A stretch of 64,000 bases of DNA from an uncultured Christensenellaceae bacterium. GTDB lineage: Bacteria; Bacillota; Clostridia; Christensenellales; Pumilibacteraceae. The notes below the pieces were generated by a model that was given only the letters and a program-made list of their open reading frames with translations, searched no databases and had not been told where the DNA came from. The position numbers were made by a program, and so were the translations under genes. The stretch spans positions 157,932 to 221,931 of the forward strand of contig CAJUKG010000004.1 of NCBI GenBank assembly GCA_910586925.1, given 5' to 3'. Below are positions 1-8,498 of the stretch, piece by piece. Positions within the stretch are counted from its first letter, which is position 1; every line of letters starts with the position of its first letter.

Positions 1-3000
1 GCCCTTTATATTATAGAATGCGTTATCGGCGATCTTTGTGAGCGTGGCGGGCAGTGTTATCGACTTCGACGTTTCGCCGTCGAATATCGTTGCGGGAACA
101 TACAGAAGCTCGGTCACGTCGCCGTTATACAGCAATCCGTCCACTTCTTTGTACAAGCCTTCGCCCTTTACCGACACTTTGTTGAGCGCGACGCAGTCCG
201 CGAGCCGACTCACGTCGAGCTTGGGCATATTCGCGGGAATACACAGTTCGGTGAGCGCGGAGCAACCCGCAAACGCTTTCGCGTTAATGCGTATCGTATT
301 GTCGTGCAGCGTCAACTTGCCTTCGCGCGCCGCAGGACAAAGCATAACTTCGGTGAAGTCGGGGGTGTAGAGCACACCGTCGTACGACCCGTACAGAAGG
401 TTGCTGTTGCCGTCCTCTTTATCGCCGTCGATATGGAGCTTTTGCAGATTGACGCAACGCTCGAATGCGTCTTTGCCGATATAATCGAGGTTTCTCGGCA
501 GAGTGAATTCGGTTATTCCGGGGATCTCTTTGTCGCCGTATCTGCCGCTCGCACCGAACGCTTCTTTTGCGATCGTGAACGCATTGACGTTACCCTTTTC
601 CAGCACCACTTCCGTAAGCGACACGCAATCCTTGAACGCCTTACTGCCTATGGCATAACGGTAGTCGCTGCCCGCGGGGGATCTGTCGCCTACCGATTTC
701 GGAACGACGACGCTCGTAAGCGACGAACAGCCGTTAAACAGTTCTTCGGCTATATACGTGAGTCTGCTCTCGACGCCGCTCGGCGCGAATGTCACCGTTT
801 GCAGGTTTCTGCAACGGTAGAAAGACTCTTTGCCGACTTCCGTCGTGCGGGCGGGAAAATGAATTTCGGTGATTTCCGTCGACTTAAACACCCCGCCGTA
901 CATCGACGACGGATAGTTGTCGTCATAGCCTTGGAACGCGCTCACATATCCGCCGATCGCAAGATCGGCAGTGCCGTCCTGCGCAAACTCTATCTCGGTG
1001 AGGTTGGTATACGCAAACGCTTGGGGCATGATCTCGCGTACGTTTTTGGGAATGTACACATTTTCGAGACCGCTGTTATAGAATGCGGAAATGCCTATGC
1101 TCGTCAATTTCGACGAAGGGCTAATTTCCAAATCTATCGCATTGCCGATCGAAGCGAACGCCTCGTTACCTATGATCTCCACACTGTCCGGAAGCGCGAA
1201 AGAAGTGAGCGCGGTTTCGGCGAACGCGCCGTCGCCGATAACGCCGAGCCGCGACCCGCTCTCGAACGTCACCGTTTTCAAGCTCTCCGCTTGCAGGAAC
1301 GCATGATCGCCGATTTTTGCGACGGTGTTTTTAACAACAAACTCGGTTATCGCCGTGCCGCTCAACATGCCCGCAGGGATCTCGGCGAGATTCGCCTGCA
1401 AGTTAAACGTCGCAAGATCGGGCATATTCGCAAACGCGTATTCGCCTATCGACTTGACGCGGGCGGGCACGGTAATGCTCGTCGCCGCAGTACCCGCAAA
1501 AGCGTATCCGCCGATCGCAAGGTCGCTTCCGCTCGCTTCGATATTTATAGCCGCGAGCGAAGTGCAGTCCTTGAACGCCGCGTCGCCTATCTCGCGCACG
1601 TTCGCGCCTATAGTAACGGATGTGAGGTTTTTCGCACCTTGGAACGCCGACGGCGCGATCGTAGTCACCGTGGACGGGATCTCGTAAGTTGCGTCCGCTT
1701 TCGCGTTGGGATAGAAGTACAGCACCGTTTTATCCTTGCTGTACACCACGCCGTCGATCGCTTCGAGATATTTACTGCCTTCGGCGATAATCACGTTTTG
1801 AAGGGGTATGCCGCCGAGGCTGGGCACGCTCGTCGCGTTCGCGGGGAGCGCGAGAGTGGCGAGTTTATTGCAGCCGTCGAACACGAAGTCGCCGAACTCG
1901 AGTGCGTTATTGCTCGCACCGAAAGTGAGTGCGGTGAGGGATGAACAGCCGCGGAAAGCCTGATCGCCCACTTCCGTCATACTGCCCGGCAGTGTGAACT
2001 CCGCGATCTTCGAGCATCCCATGAACGCGCCCTCTTGGAGCTTTTTGATCTGCGTATTGCTCGCGACAGTCACTTGCTCGAGGTACGTGCACTGACGGAA
2101 AGCATATCTGCCGACCGTCATGCCGGGCGCGAGGTCGTTGCCCTCTATCGTAACCTGTTTTACCGAACTGCCGTAGAACGCGCACTCGCCTATCTCCGTA
2201 ATAAGCGCGGGAATGACTATCTCGCTTATGTTCTTCGTCATTATGAACGCGCCCGCACCGATCTTGCCGACTTCCGCGGGCACGACGAACTTGCCTTCTA
2301 CCGCTTGCGCATTATTGTCGGCGGGATCTTTATATGTCGGCTTCTTGGCGATCGGGAACATCAAAAGCACCGATTTGTCGGAGTTATACAGCACGCCGTC
2401 CTGCGAGCTGAAATATTTTCCGCCCGCCGCGACGTTGATTTCGCAAAGGCTTTTGATATTGCTCAATGCGCCCGCCATATCCGTTCCGCTGTATTTGACT
2501 GCGAACGCCGACGGCGTACCCGCTTCGCGCTTATCGAGCGCGTAGTTCTTTACCGACATGCTCTTGAGCCGCGCGGGGAAATTGATGGTTTTCAAACCCG
2601 TAAGCCCCGAGAACGCCGCATCGCCTATTATCAGATCTTGCACCTGCTCGCCGCGAGCGGGATTTTTGAAAGTAATGGTTTCAAGCGCGTCGCGATTGGA
2701 GAATGCGTAAGACGCGATATACGTGACGCTCGTCGGGAAAGTGACCGCCTTGAGCTTGCCGCTGCTCAAGTGCTCGAACGCTTTGGACGCGATCGTCGTC
2801 ACGCGGTCGGGCACTTCGTAGTTATCGCTCGCCTTGTCGCGGGGATAGAATTGCAAAGTGGAAGTGAGCCACGTCTTGTCTTCGGGCTGATCGTCGAGCG
2901 CACCGTAATCGTAAAGCACGCCCTCGTGCGAGTAGTAGCGAATGGCGTTGTTGCCCTCGACACGGTAGATATTTACCGCGGTAAGATTGGAACAACCGAC

Positions 3001-5745
3001 AAAAGCCTCCGCAGATATGATCTGCACAGTATCGGGAATGTTCAATACTTTGACGTACGAACCGTCAAACGCATTCGCGCCGATGAATGCGACGGGCAGT
3101 CCGTTGTACGTAGAGGGAACAGTTACGTCGTCACGGCGCGTGCCGCCCTGCGACACTCTGTACACGTCCTCGTTCGTACCGGGCAGTCTTGTCTTGTCGA
3201 AACGCAGTACGTCGTCTATCCAGAACGCGTAAACTTTCGTATCCGCAGGTATAGACCACGGCGCAATGCAGTTGCCGTTGACGTCGGTGAGCGCGACGCC
3301 CGTACCGTTATCGCCGGTATACCAACCGCCGAACATCTGCGTCGGCTCGCTCGTGCGCGGCACTATGAGTTTATATTCCTCTCTGTACTCCACGTCCTGC
3401 GATTCGAGACTGCCCGAACCGTACGTACCGTACGAGTAAATGACCTTGAACGTTTTGGGGCTGTAGTATGCGTAAAGCATCAGATCGCCCGTCACCGTGA
3501 ACTTGTTTTCGTAAAGCGCGCCGTTGCTCGCCGCGCCGCCGGGAACGTTGTACCAGCCTTTGAATACATAGTTGACTTTCGTTGCGGCGTCAAGCTCCAC
3601 TTCGTCGCCCATCGCCTTGTACAGCGTCGAAACCGCCGTGCCGTTCTGCGCGTCGAACGAAACCGCATACGCGAACACCTGCAAGCTCACCGCGCGCGAC
3701 GGCACTTCGTTCTTGACGAACCGCACCGACAGCGTGTTGTACCCCGCTCTTCCGAGAGTGACGCTCGCCTGCGCCGCATAGGTGTCGAGCGCGACGTACT
3801 CGCCGTCGTTGACGCTGATCTCCATGCGGTCGCCGCCGAGAACGGGCGTCCAGTACAGCATGCCGTTCTCGTACCCGACGAGTCCGTCCATCGTCAAATA
3901 GTTCGCTACGAGCGCGTTACTGTACAGCGATTCGCCGCCGCTGTTTTTGGAGCGCACGAAAATCTCGTACCGCGAGCCTTCCGAAAGCGCGAAAAGCTCG
4001 GCGATATTCGCGGAAGTACCCGTTACCGACTTGACCGAAGTCCCGACCTTTACGTCGTAACCGTCCGCACCCGTCACCGCGTCCCAGCAAATCGTATTGC
4101 CGTCCGAGAACCGAATGTTGCGCGGAGTGTAAAGCGCGGGCTTCTCGCAAGTGACGGTAGCGGCTTCGGGCGAGAGATACCCTTTGGTCGCGGGATACAC
4201 CTTTACTACGAGCTTACCGTCGACTGCGGCGTGATCCTTTACCGAAAAACTCGTCGTGCCGCCGTTATTTATATATTCGCCGCCGTTCACGGAAACGAAA
4301 TAACCGTTCGCCTTGTCTACCGCGTCCCACATCACTGTCTGCGTCGCCGCGTCGTACTTGAGCGAGGTTATCGCCGCGAGTTCGCGCCTGTACGCGAAAA
4401 CCTCGGACACAGACGGCGCGAACCCCGCCGCTTTCGCGGTAACGGTGACCGTTATGCCGCGATCGGCTCCGTCGCTGTCCTTCATGTCGCAGTTCGCGAG
4501 CGAAAAGCTCGTCGCACTGCCGTTTTCGATAGTCGTCTTGTTGTGCGCGTGGTCGGGATTGCCGCACGTAACGTTAAGCTCGTACTCCGTCGCGTATTGC
4601 ACGCCGCCGAATACGAGAAGCGCGGGGTCGAGCACGTCGATATGCGAGACCCGCTTCAATGCTTTATTGCGATAATACCGCACCGTCGTGTCCGAGTTGT
4701 CGTCGGAGGACGAAGCTATTGCGGTAACGTTTACTATGTAATCGCCTGCGGCGAGAACGGCGAAGTCCACCGTGCCGATCGAGGTCGCGCCTATGGAAGT
4801 GAGCGGAAGCACCGTCGCGCCCGTTTCGGCGTTTTTCACTTCCACCCTGTATTCGCTCACGCCCGTCGTGCCGTTCCAAGAAATACTGCGTTCCGCCACG
4901 TTTACAAGCGGCGCGGCAAGTTTGGTGCCGAGATTTTCGGGCGACCACAGCGCAAACAGCGTCGTGTTCTCCTCGAACTTGTATTCGGGAGTGTATGCAA
5001 AAGACAGCTTGTCGGCAGCGTTGTGCATGCTCACCCACCACCCGTCGAACCTGTAACCGGGATACTCGGGGGCTTCGGGGAGATCGTACAGCTTGCCGCC
5101 GACCGTGGTAACTTTATCGGGTGTCGCGCCGACGTTCGCACCGTTCAAGTCGAACCGAACGGTGTATTCCGCGCGACCGACCTGCTTCTCGCCCCAACGC
5201 GCATATACCGTCGTATCGGCAAGTATCCGCATGTCGAACGGGAACGGCTCGGTGTACGCCGCATCCGCATACCAACCGAGGAACGCAAAGCCTTCGCGCT
5301 CGGGCGCGGCAGGCTGTTTTACCGTCATGCCGTTAAGCGTCGGAACGGTAAAGCCGTCCGCATCGCCGCAATCGAACTTCACGTTATAAGAAACGCGTTT
5401 GTAAAAAGTCATTTCGGCGTCGAGCGTGATAACGATCGTCGCGCCTTCTATTTTGCCCGACTTTTCGCCCGCGTTCTCGAACACGAACGCAATCGAATCG
5501 CCGTCGACGGTATACTTGCCCGAGTCGAGCGCGCCGCCTGCATACAGCGACGCCCCGCCGCCGTCGAGAGTGAGCGTATATTCGCCGCCCTCGTCCGCAA
5601 TGCAGTAATACACGCCCGATTCGGCACCCGACGTTTGAGGTGGCGCGTCATCGGGATCGCCGCCGCACGCGACGAGTACGCCCAAACCGAAAGTGAGCGT
5701 AAGCACCGCCAACAGTGCCGATAATCTTTTCGCAGCTCGCTTCAT
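1..5745 (-). CDS. Giant BspA-like leucine-rich-repeat surface lipoprotein (3' end outside window)
   Basis: The frame is open from the ATG at 5745 to the window edge (1915 codons), so the protein is incomplete at its C-terminus. It starts with a basic, hydrophobic leader ending in the lipobox LVAC (Cys27), which predicts a lipoprotein. Residues ~100-260 hold two InlB B-type repeats (pattern FDGWW). Residues ~275-615 look like fibronectin-III segments, and ~715-830 carry further B-type repeats. From ~840 on there are many BspA-type LRR_5 units (pattern LPATLTKIADNAF). Such proteins usually bind host or microbial ligands; no ligand can be inferred here. The ribosome site AAGGAG precedes the ATG, and a promoter plus a terminator-like hairpin lie in the leader. 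Confidence 0.9.
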   Translation of the reverse strand, partial: MKRAAKRLSALLAVLTLTFGLGVLVACGGDPDDAPPQTSGAESGVYYCIADEGGEYTLTLDGGGASLYAGGALDSGKYTVDGDSIAFVFENAGEKSGKIEGATIVITLDAEMTFYKRVSYNVKFDCGDADGFTVPTLNGMTVKQPAAPEREGFAFLGWYADAAYTEPFPFDMRILADTTVYARWGEKQVGRAEYTVRFDLNGANVGATPDKVTTVGGKLYDLPEAPEYPGYRFDGWWVSMHNAADKLSFAYTPEYKFEENTTLFALWSPENLGTKLAAPLVNVAERSISWNGTTGVSEYRVEVKNAETGATVLPLTSIGATSIGTVDFAVLAAGDYIVNVTAIASSSDDNSDTTVRYYRNKALKRVSHIDVLDPALLVFGGVQYATEYELNVTCGNPDHAHNKTTIENGSATSFSLANCDMKDSDGADRGITVTVTAKAAGFAPSVSEVFAYRRELAAITSLKYDAATQTVMWDAVDKANGYFVSVNGGEYINNGGTTSFSVKDHAAVDGKLVVKVYPATKGYLSPEAATVTCEKPALYTPRNIRFSDGNTICWDAVTGADGYDVKVGTSVKSVTGTSANIAELFALSEGSRYEIFVRSKNSGGESLYSNALVANYLTMDGLVGYENGMLYWTPVLGGDRMEISVNDGEYVALDTYAAQASVTLGRAGYNTLSVRFVKNEVPSRAVSLQVFAYAVSFDAQNGTAVSTLYKAMGDEVELDAATKVNYVFKGWYNVPGGAASNGALYENKFTVTGDLMLYAYYSPKTFKVIYSYGTYGSGSLESQDVEYREEYKLIVPRTSEPTQMFGGWYTGDNGTGVALTDVNGNCIAPWSIPADTKVYAFWIDDVLRFDKTRLPGTNEDVYRVSQGGTRRDDVTVPSTYNGLPVAFIGANAFDGSYVKVLNIPDTVQIISAEAFVGCSNLTAVNIYRVEGNNAIRYYSHEGVLYDYGALDDQPEDKTWLTSTLQFYPRDKASDNYEVPDRVTTIASKAFEHLSSGKLKAVTFPTSVTYIASYAFSNRDALETITFKNPARGEQVQDLIIGDAAFSGLTGLKTINFPARLKSMSVKNYALDKREAGTPSAFAVKYSGTDMAGALSNIKSLCEINVAAGGKYFSSQDGVLYNSDKSVLLMFPIAKKPTYKDPADNNAQAVEGKFVVPAEVGKIGAGAFIMTKNISEIVIPALITEIGECAFYGSSVKQVTIEGNDLAPGMTVGRYAFRQCTYLEQVTVASNTQIKKLQEGAFMGCSKIAEFTLPGSMTEVGDQAFRGCSSLTALTFGASNNALEFGDFVFDGCNKLATLALPANATSVPSLGGIPLQNVIIAEGSKYLEAIDGVVYSKDKTVLYFYPNAKADATYEIPSTVTTIAPSAFQGAKNLTSVTIGANVREIGDAAFKDCTSLAAINIEASGSDLAIGGYAFAGTAATSITVPARVKSIGEYAFANMPDLATFNLQANLAEIPAGMLSGTAITEFVVKNTVAKIGDHAFLQAESLKTVTFESGSRLGVIGDGAFAETALTSFALPDSVEIIGNEAFASIGNAIDLEISPSSKLTSIGISAFYNSGLENVYIPKNVREIMPQAFAYTNLTEIEFAQDGTADLAIGGYVSAFQGYDDNYPSSMYGGVFKSTEITEIHFPARTTEVGKESFYRCRNLQTVTFAPSGVESRLTYIAEELFNGCSSLTSVVVPKSVGDRSPAGSDYRYAIGSKAFKDCVSLTEVVLEKGNVNAFTIAKEAFGASGRYGDKEIPGITEFTLPRNLDYIGKDAFERCVNLQKLHIDGDKEDGNSNLLYGSYDGVLYTPDFTEVMLCPAAREGKLTLHDNTIRINAKAFAGCSALTELCIPANMPKLDVSRLADCVALNKVSVKGEGLYKEVDGLLYNGDVTELLYVPATIFDGETSKSITLPATLTKIADNAFYNIKG

Positions 5746-5813
5746 AACTACTCCTTTTTGCCGTGACCGAAGTTTGGTTCGGAAACCGACGCATATACCC
5801 TGATACGTGTATC

Positions 5814-5850
5814 AAAAAAAGACGCAACGAAAAACTCGTCTGACGTCTTT
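5814..5850 (-). terminator. Terminator-like hairpin in the leader of the LRR gene
   Basis: On the minus strand an AAAGACG...CGTCTTT stem with an inner ACGA/TCGT stem is followed by seven T. It lies downstream of a consensus promoter and upstream of the LRR start, so it is either a leader attenuator or the terminator of the gene ending at 5942. Confidence 0.6.
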
Positions 5851-5882
5851 GTCGATAATAACGGGTATAAAAATATGCATAG

Positions 5883-5911
5883 ATTTTATCACAAACAATG
5901 CATTTTGTCAA
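5883..5911 (-). promoter_or_regulatory. Sigma-A promoter of the LRR gene
   Basis: Minus strand TTGACA (5911-5906), 17-nt spacer, TAAAAT (5888-5883). The predicted leader is about 130 nt and contains the hairpin at 5814-5850. Confidence 0.7.
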
Positions 5912-5941
5912 GCAAAAAATGATGAGCTGAACGAAATTTAT

Positions 5942-6520
5942 TTACATGACCGATATTCTGCCTACGGGTATGCCGTACCGCTTTTCGCAATACGCGGCGA
6001 GCGCGCGAGTATTGTAGAACGTGCCGCGCGTGCCGCTGCCGTTCCCGAACTTCATCACGCCGTCGATGCGCGGTGCGCGCGAAACGAACCGCTTGTCGGT
6101 GACGCACACGAAAACGTTTTCGCACACCGAGATAAGCGCGGCGAGTGCTTTCGCGTTCTTTCGCGAATACCGCGTTCCGTCGAGATTGATCACGACGTCG
6201 CCGTATCGCCCGCCCGCGAGTTTTTCGGCGAGCTGAACGCAACGCATTTGCGCGGGGCACAATCGCCCGACCCGCGTTTTAGTCGATATGCCGAGCTTTT
6301 CGAGCAGTGCATAATCCACCCCGCCGCCTGCGAGCGCGGTCTTATAGTCGAGATATTCTTTCACGCCGAACATGGAAAACGGCATTTCGCCGTAAGCGAA
6401 ATAATTCTTGCCGTCCTCGCTCGCGCAAAATACGACTTCGATATTGTCGAGAACGATCGCGTCCTTTCGCATGAAATACGCGCGCTTCTGCCGCGCCGAA
6501 CCTGTGCAATAAGTAACCAT
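5942..6520 (-). CDS. Hypothetical protein resembling a degenerate ABC ATPase domain
   Basis: About 192 residues. No family is recognised with certainty. The second half reads like the back half of an ABC nucleotide-binding domain. A signature-like stretch (RLCPAQMRCVQLAEKLAG) is followed at normal spacing by a Walker-B-like strand (DVVINLDG) and an H-loop-like strand (VFVCVTDKRF). The catalytic Glu after the Walker B Asp is Gly, the H-loop His is Asp, and no convincing Walker A loop is seen, so ATP hydrolysis is unlikely. The start is uncertain: ATG at 6520, or TTG at 6541 which adds seven residues. It follows the membrane-protein gene by under 50 nt and is probably co-transcribed with it. 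Confidence 0.6.
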   Translation of the reverse strand: MVTYCTGSARQKRAYFMRKDAIVLDNIEVVFCASEDGKNYFAYGEMPFSMFGVKEYLDYKTALAGGGVDYALLEKLGISTKTRVGRLCPAQMRCVQLAEKLAGGRYGDVVINLDGTRYSRKNAKALAALISVCENVFVCVTDKRFVSRAPRIDGVMKFGNGSGTRGTFYNTRALAAYCEKRYGIPVGRISVM

Positions 6521-6569
6521 GCCCCCGATTATTGCCGTCAAATCGGGAATTTATACATTATTATCCGAA

Positions 6570-7169
6570 TCAGTTATCGGGATACAGTTTTTCCCAAACC
6601 CCGAGCAAACACTGCGCCCGCTCCGTCATCTGCCTCGCGCTTTTCGTTTCGTTTATGCTTATGTAGACGCTCGCATAGTCTGTCATACGGTAAAAACAGT
6701 AGACTATTTCTTCGAGCGTGCCGTTCGCCGTCGAAACGATTTTATCCGCACGGTCGGTATCGCTTGCCACGGCGCGCGTTTTGCGCATGAACTTTCCGCA
6801 ACAAAACAGTATGAACAGCAACCAACCGAACGCCGCAACGGGCACGAACCAAATAACGGCAAGTAGTAATGTCACCGAATTGTTCGCCTTGATCTCGTTT
6901 TCCGATTGAGCCGATTTCACCGAAGCCAGCTTCGACTTGGCGACCGACAGGTTAAGCTCCGCTTTTTGCGGCGGTCTCACCTTACGCAGTCCGAATATGT
7001 TGGCGGCGACAATGAACGCGCCCGCCGCCGAACCCAACGCCGCTATCGCCAGAAAAACTATTCCTATGTTCGTAAAGAACATGACGGCGACGCCCGCCAT
7101 CGCCATTATGCTCGGCACCAACAAAAAGAATGCCAGCTGAACCGTCGCGCTTTTTACAGATTTTCCCAT
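6570..7169 (-). CDS. Membrane protein of unknown function
   Basis: 199 residues. Two N-terminal hydrophobic segments (about residues 10-33 and 36-58) are followed by a charged Lys/Ser-rich stretch (~63-93) and a third hydrophobic segment (~97-125). A hydrophilic C-terminal domain rich in Tyr and acidic residues follows. The ribosome site AAGGAG lies 9 nt before the ATG. It is divergent from a small XRE regulator, and two palindromes lie in the shared upstream region, so that regulator probably controls it. No family was recognised; a partnership with the downstream ABC-like protein is only an inference. Confidence 0.7.
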   Translation of the reverse strand: MGKSVKSATVQLAFFLLVPSIMAMAGVAVMFFTNIGIVFLAIAALGSAAGAFIVAANIFGLRKVRPPQKAELNLSVAKSKLASVKSAQSENEIKANNSVTLLLAVIWFVPVAAFGWLLFILFCCGKFMRKTRAVASDTDRADKIVSTANGTLEEIVYCFYRMTDYASVYISINETKSARQMTERAQCLLGVWEKLYPDN

Positions 7170-7202
7170 TGTGTTCTTGTCTCCTTACAGTTGTGAAGTA
7201 TA

Positions 7203-7223
7203 AATATCCCAAATCGGGATATT
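7203..7223. promoter_or_regulatory. Palindrome, candidate operator
   Basis: AATATCCC and GGGATATT arms (8 bp) separated by 5 nt, between the divergent membrane-protein and XRE genes. A likely operator for the XRE protein. Confidence 0.5.
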
Positions 7224-7226
7224 ATG

Positions 7227-7247
7227 ATTATACCATAGTGGTATAAT
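7227..7247. promoter_or_regulatory. Second palindrome, candidate operator overlapping -10 elements
   Basis: ATTATACCA and TGGTATAAT arms (9 bp) with a TAG spacer. The arms themselves contain TATAAT on both strands, so a bound repressor would occlude promoters in both directions. Confidence 0.55.
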
Positions 7248-7292
7248 AATGTCAACGGTTTGAACACTGATTTTTACGTATCGGCGGAATAA

Positions 7293-7499
7293 ATGCGGAT
7301 CAAAGAATTGAGAAAACAGCGCAATATATCGCAAATCAAACTTGCTATGGACTTGCACTTAAACCAGAACAGCATAAGCAGGTACGAATCGGGCGAACGC
7401 GAAGCGGACTATGCGACACTGATCGCAATAGCCGATTATTTCGACGTGTCGCTCGACTATCTTTTGGAACGAACTGAAAACCCGAAAATGAATAAATAG
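7293..7499 (+). CDS. Small XRE-family DNA-binding regulator
   Basis: 68 residues, essentially only a Cro/C1-type helix-turn-helix. Helices 2 and 3 correspond to ISQIKLAMDLHLNQNSISRY, followed by the typical E-G-R-E and DYLL segments. Single-domain XRE proteins of this size normally bind palindromes as dimers. It is divergent from the membrane-protein gene and reads away from two palindromes that it probably binds. No sensor domain is present, so any signal must act through a partner or protein stability. The start at 7293 has a weak GGCGGA ribosome site. Confidence 0.85.
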   Translation: MRIKELRKQRNISQIKLAMDLHLNQNSISRYESGEREADYATLIAIADYFDVSLDYLLERTENPKMNK

Positions 7500-7521
7500 C
7501 CTCGGCGATCGGGGCTATTTA
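7493..7521 (+). terminator. Terminator of the XRE gene
   Basis: AAATAGCC and GGCTATTT arms overlap the stop region of the XRE gene and are followed by a T-rich tract. Confidence 0.55.
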
Positions 7522-7564
7522 TTACATTACCGTTTTTTCGATATATTCTCATTTATCGGTTTTT

Positions 7565-8458
7565 CTAAAACATATCCGCGAGCGCGGAGGAAACTGCGAT
7601 CGCGCCGTCGGCGGCGGCGGTCGTTAATTGCCGTACCGTTTTTTCGCGGCAATCGCCAACCGCGTATATGCCTTTCATGTTCGTCCTGCAATTCTCGTCG
7701 GCGGCGATATATCCGCCCGCCGTGAGCTTTACGGGTGCGAACATCTCGTTATCGGGCGCGTGACCTATCGCGACGAACAGCCCGTCCACGGCGAGCCGCT
7801 TCTCCTTGCCCGCTATATCGAGCACGACGCCCGTCAGTTCGTCGCCGCCCTCGAGTGCTTTTACTTTCGCGTCGAGCACGAATTCGATATTGCTCTTGCC
7901 CTTCGCCCGCTCGACAAGCGTTTGCTCTGCGCGGAACTCCTTTCTTCTGTGCACCAAGTACACTTTGCTCGCGACGCCCGTAAGATACAGCGCGTCGGTA
8001 AAAGCGGCATTCCCGCCGCCCACCACCGCGATCGGCTTGTCCTTGAAGAACGCGCCGTCGCACAGTGCGCAATAGCTGACGCCGCTACCCGTAAGTTCCT
8101 CCTCGCGTTCGACGCCGAGGTGTCTGTGTTCGCAGCCCGCCGCAATGATCACGGCACGCCCCTCGTACTTACCGTCCTCGGTGACGACGGTCGTAAATCC
8201 ATTGTCGGGCAGTATTTTCGTAACCGTTTCGAACGCGAACCGCGCGCCCGCCTTTTCCGCTTGGTCGAACATATCCGACGCAAACTGCGAGCCCGAAATC
8301 GCGGGTATACCGGGGTAATTTTCCACGAGCGGCGAATTTACTATCTGTCCGCCGAAAGCGAGCCGTTCTATTACGAGCACGCTCTTATTCGCTCTGCAAG
8401 CATAAACGGCGGAGCTTAAGCCCGCCGTTCCGCCGCCGATTATAATAAAATCAAGCAT
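7565..8458 (-). CDS. trxB: Thioredoxin reductase
   Basis: 297 residues, a flavoprotein that passes electrons from NAD(P)H to a redoxin. The N-terminal FAD loop is GGGTAG (residues 8-13). The redox-active pair is C130-A-L-C133. The second dinucleotide loop is GGGNAA (~148-152), and the C-terminal FAD contact is YAVGD. The length is slightly below the usual ~310. It starts 40 nt after nrdD in the same direction and so is very likely co-transcribed. NrdD here carries its own redoxin domain, so TrxB is the obvious electron donor; that pairing is inference. The cofactor preference (NADPH, NADH or ferredoxin) cannot be read from the sequence. Confidence 0.92.
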   Translation of the reverse strand: MLDFIIIGGGTAGLSSAVYACRANKSVLVIERLAFGGQIVNSPLVENYPGIPAISGSQFASDMFDQAEKAGARFAFETVTKILPDNGFTTVVTEDGKYEGRAVIIAAGCEHRHLGVEREEELTGSGVSYCALCDGAFFKDKPIAVVGGGNAAFTDALYLTGVASKVYLVHRRKEFRAEQTLVERAKGKSNIEFVLDAKVKALEGGDELTGVVLDIAGKEKRLAVDGLFVAIGHAPDNEMFAPVKLTAGGYIAADENCRTNMKGIYAVGDCREKTVRQLTTAAADGAIAVSSALADMF

Positions 8459-8498
8459 AGGTTGTTTTCCTTAATTATTAATTATTAATTTTTAATTG

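Noticed and set aside
2035..5724. Plus-strand open frame of about 1230 codons
   Set aside because: It is the exact codon mirror of the LRR lipoprotein frame, Arg/Val/His-rich with no domain sense; the minus strand has signal peptide, ribosome site and repeats.
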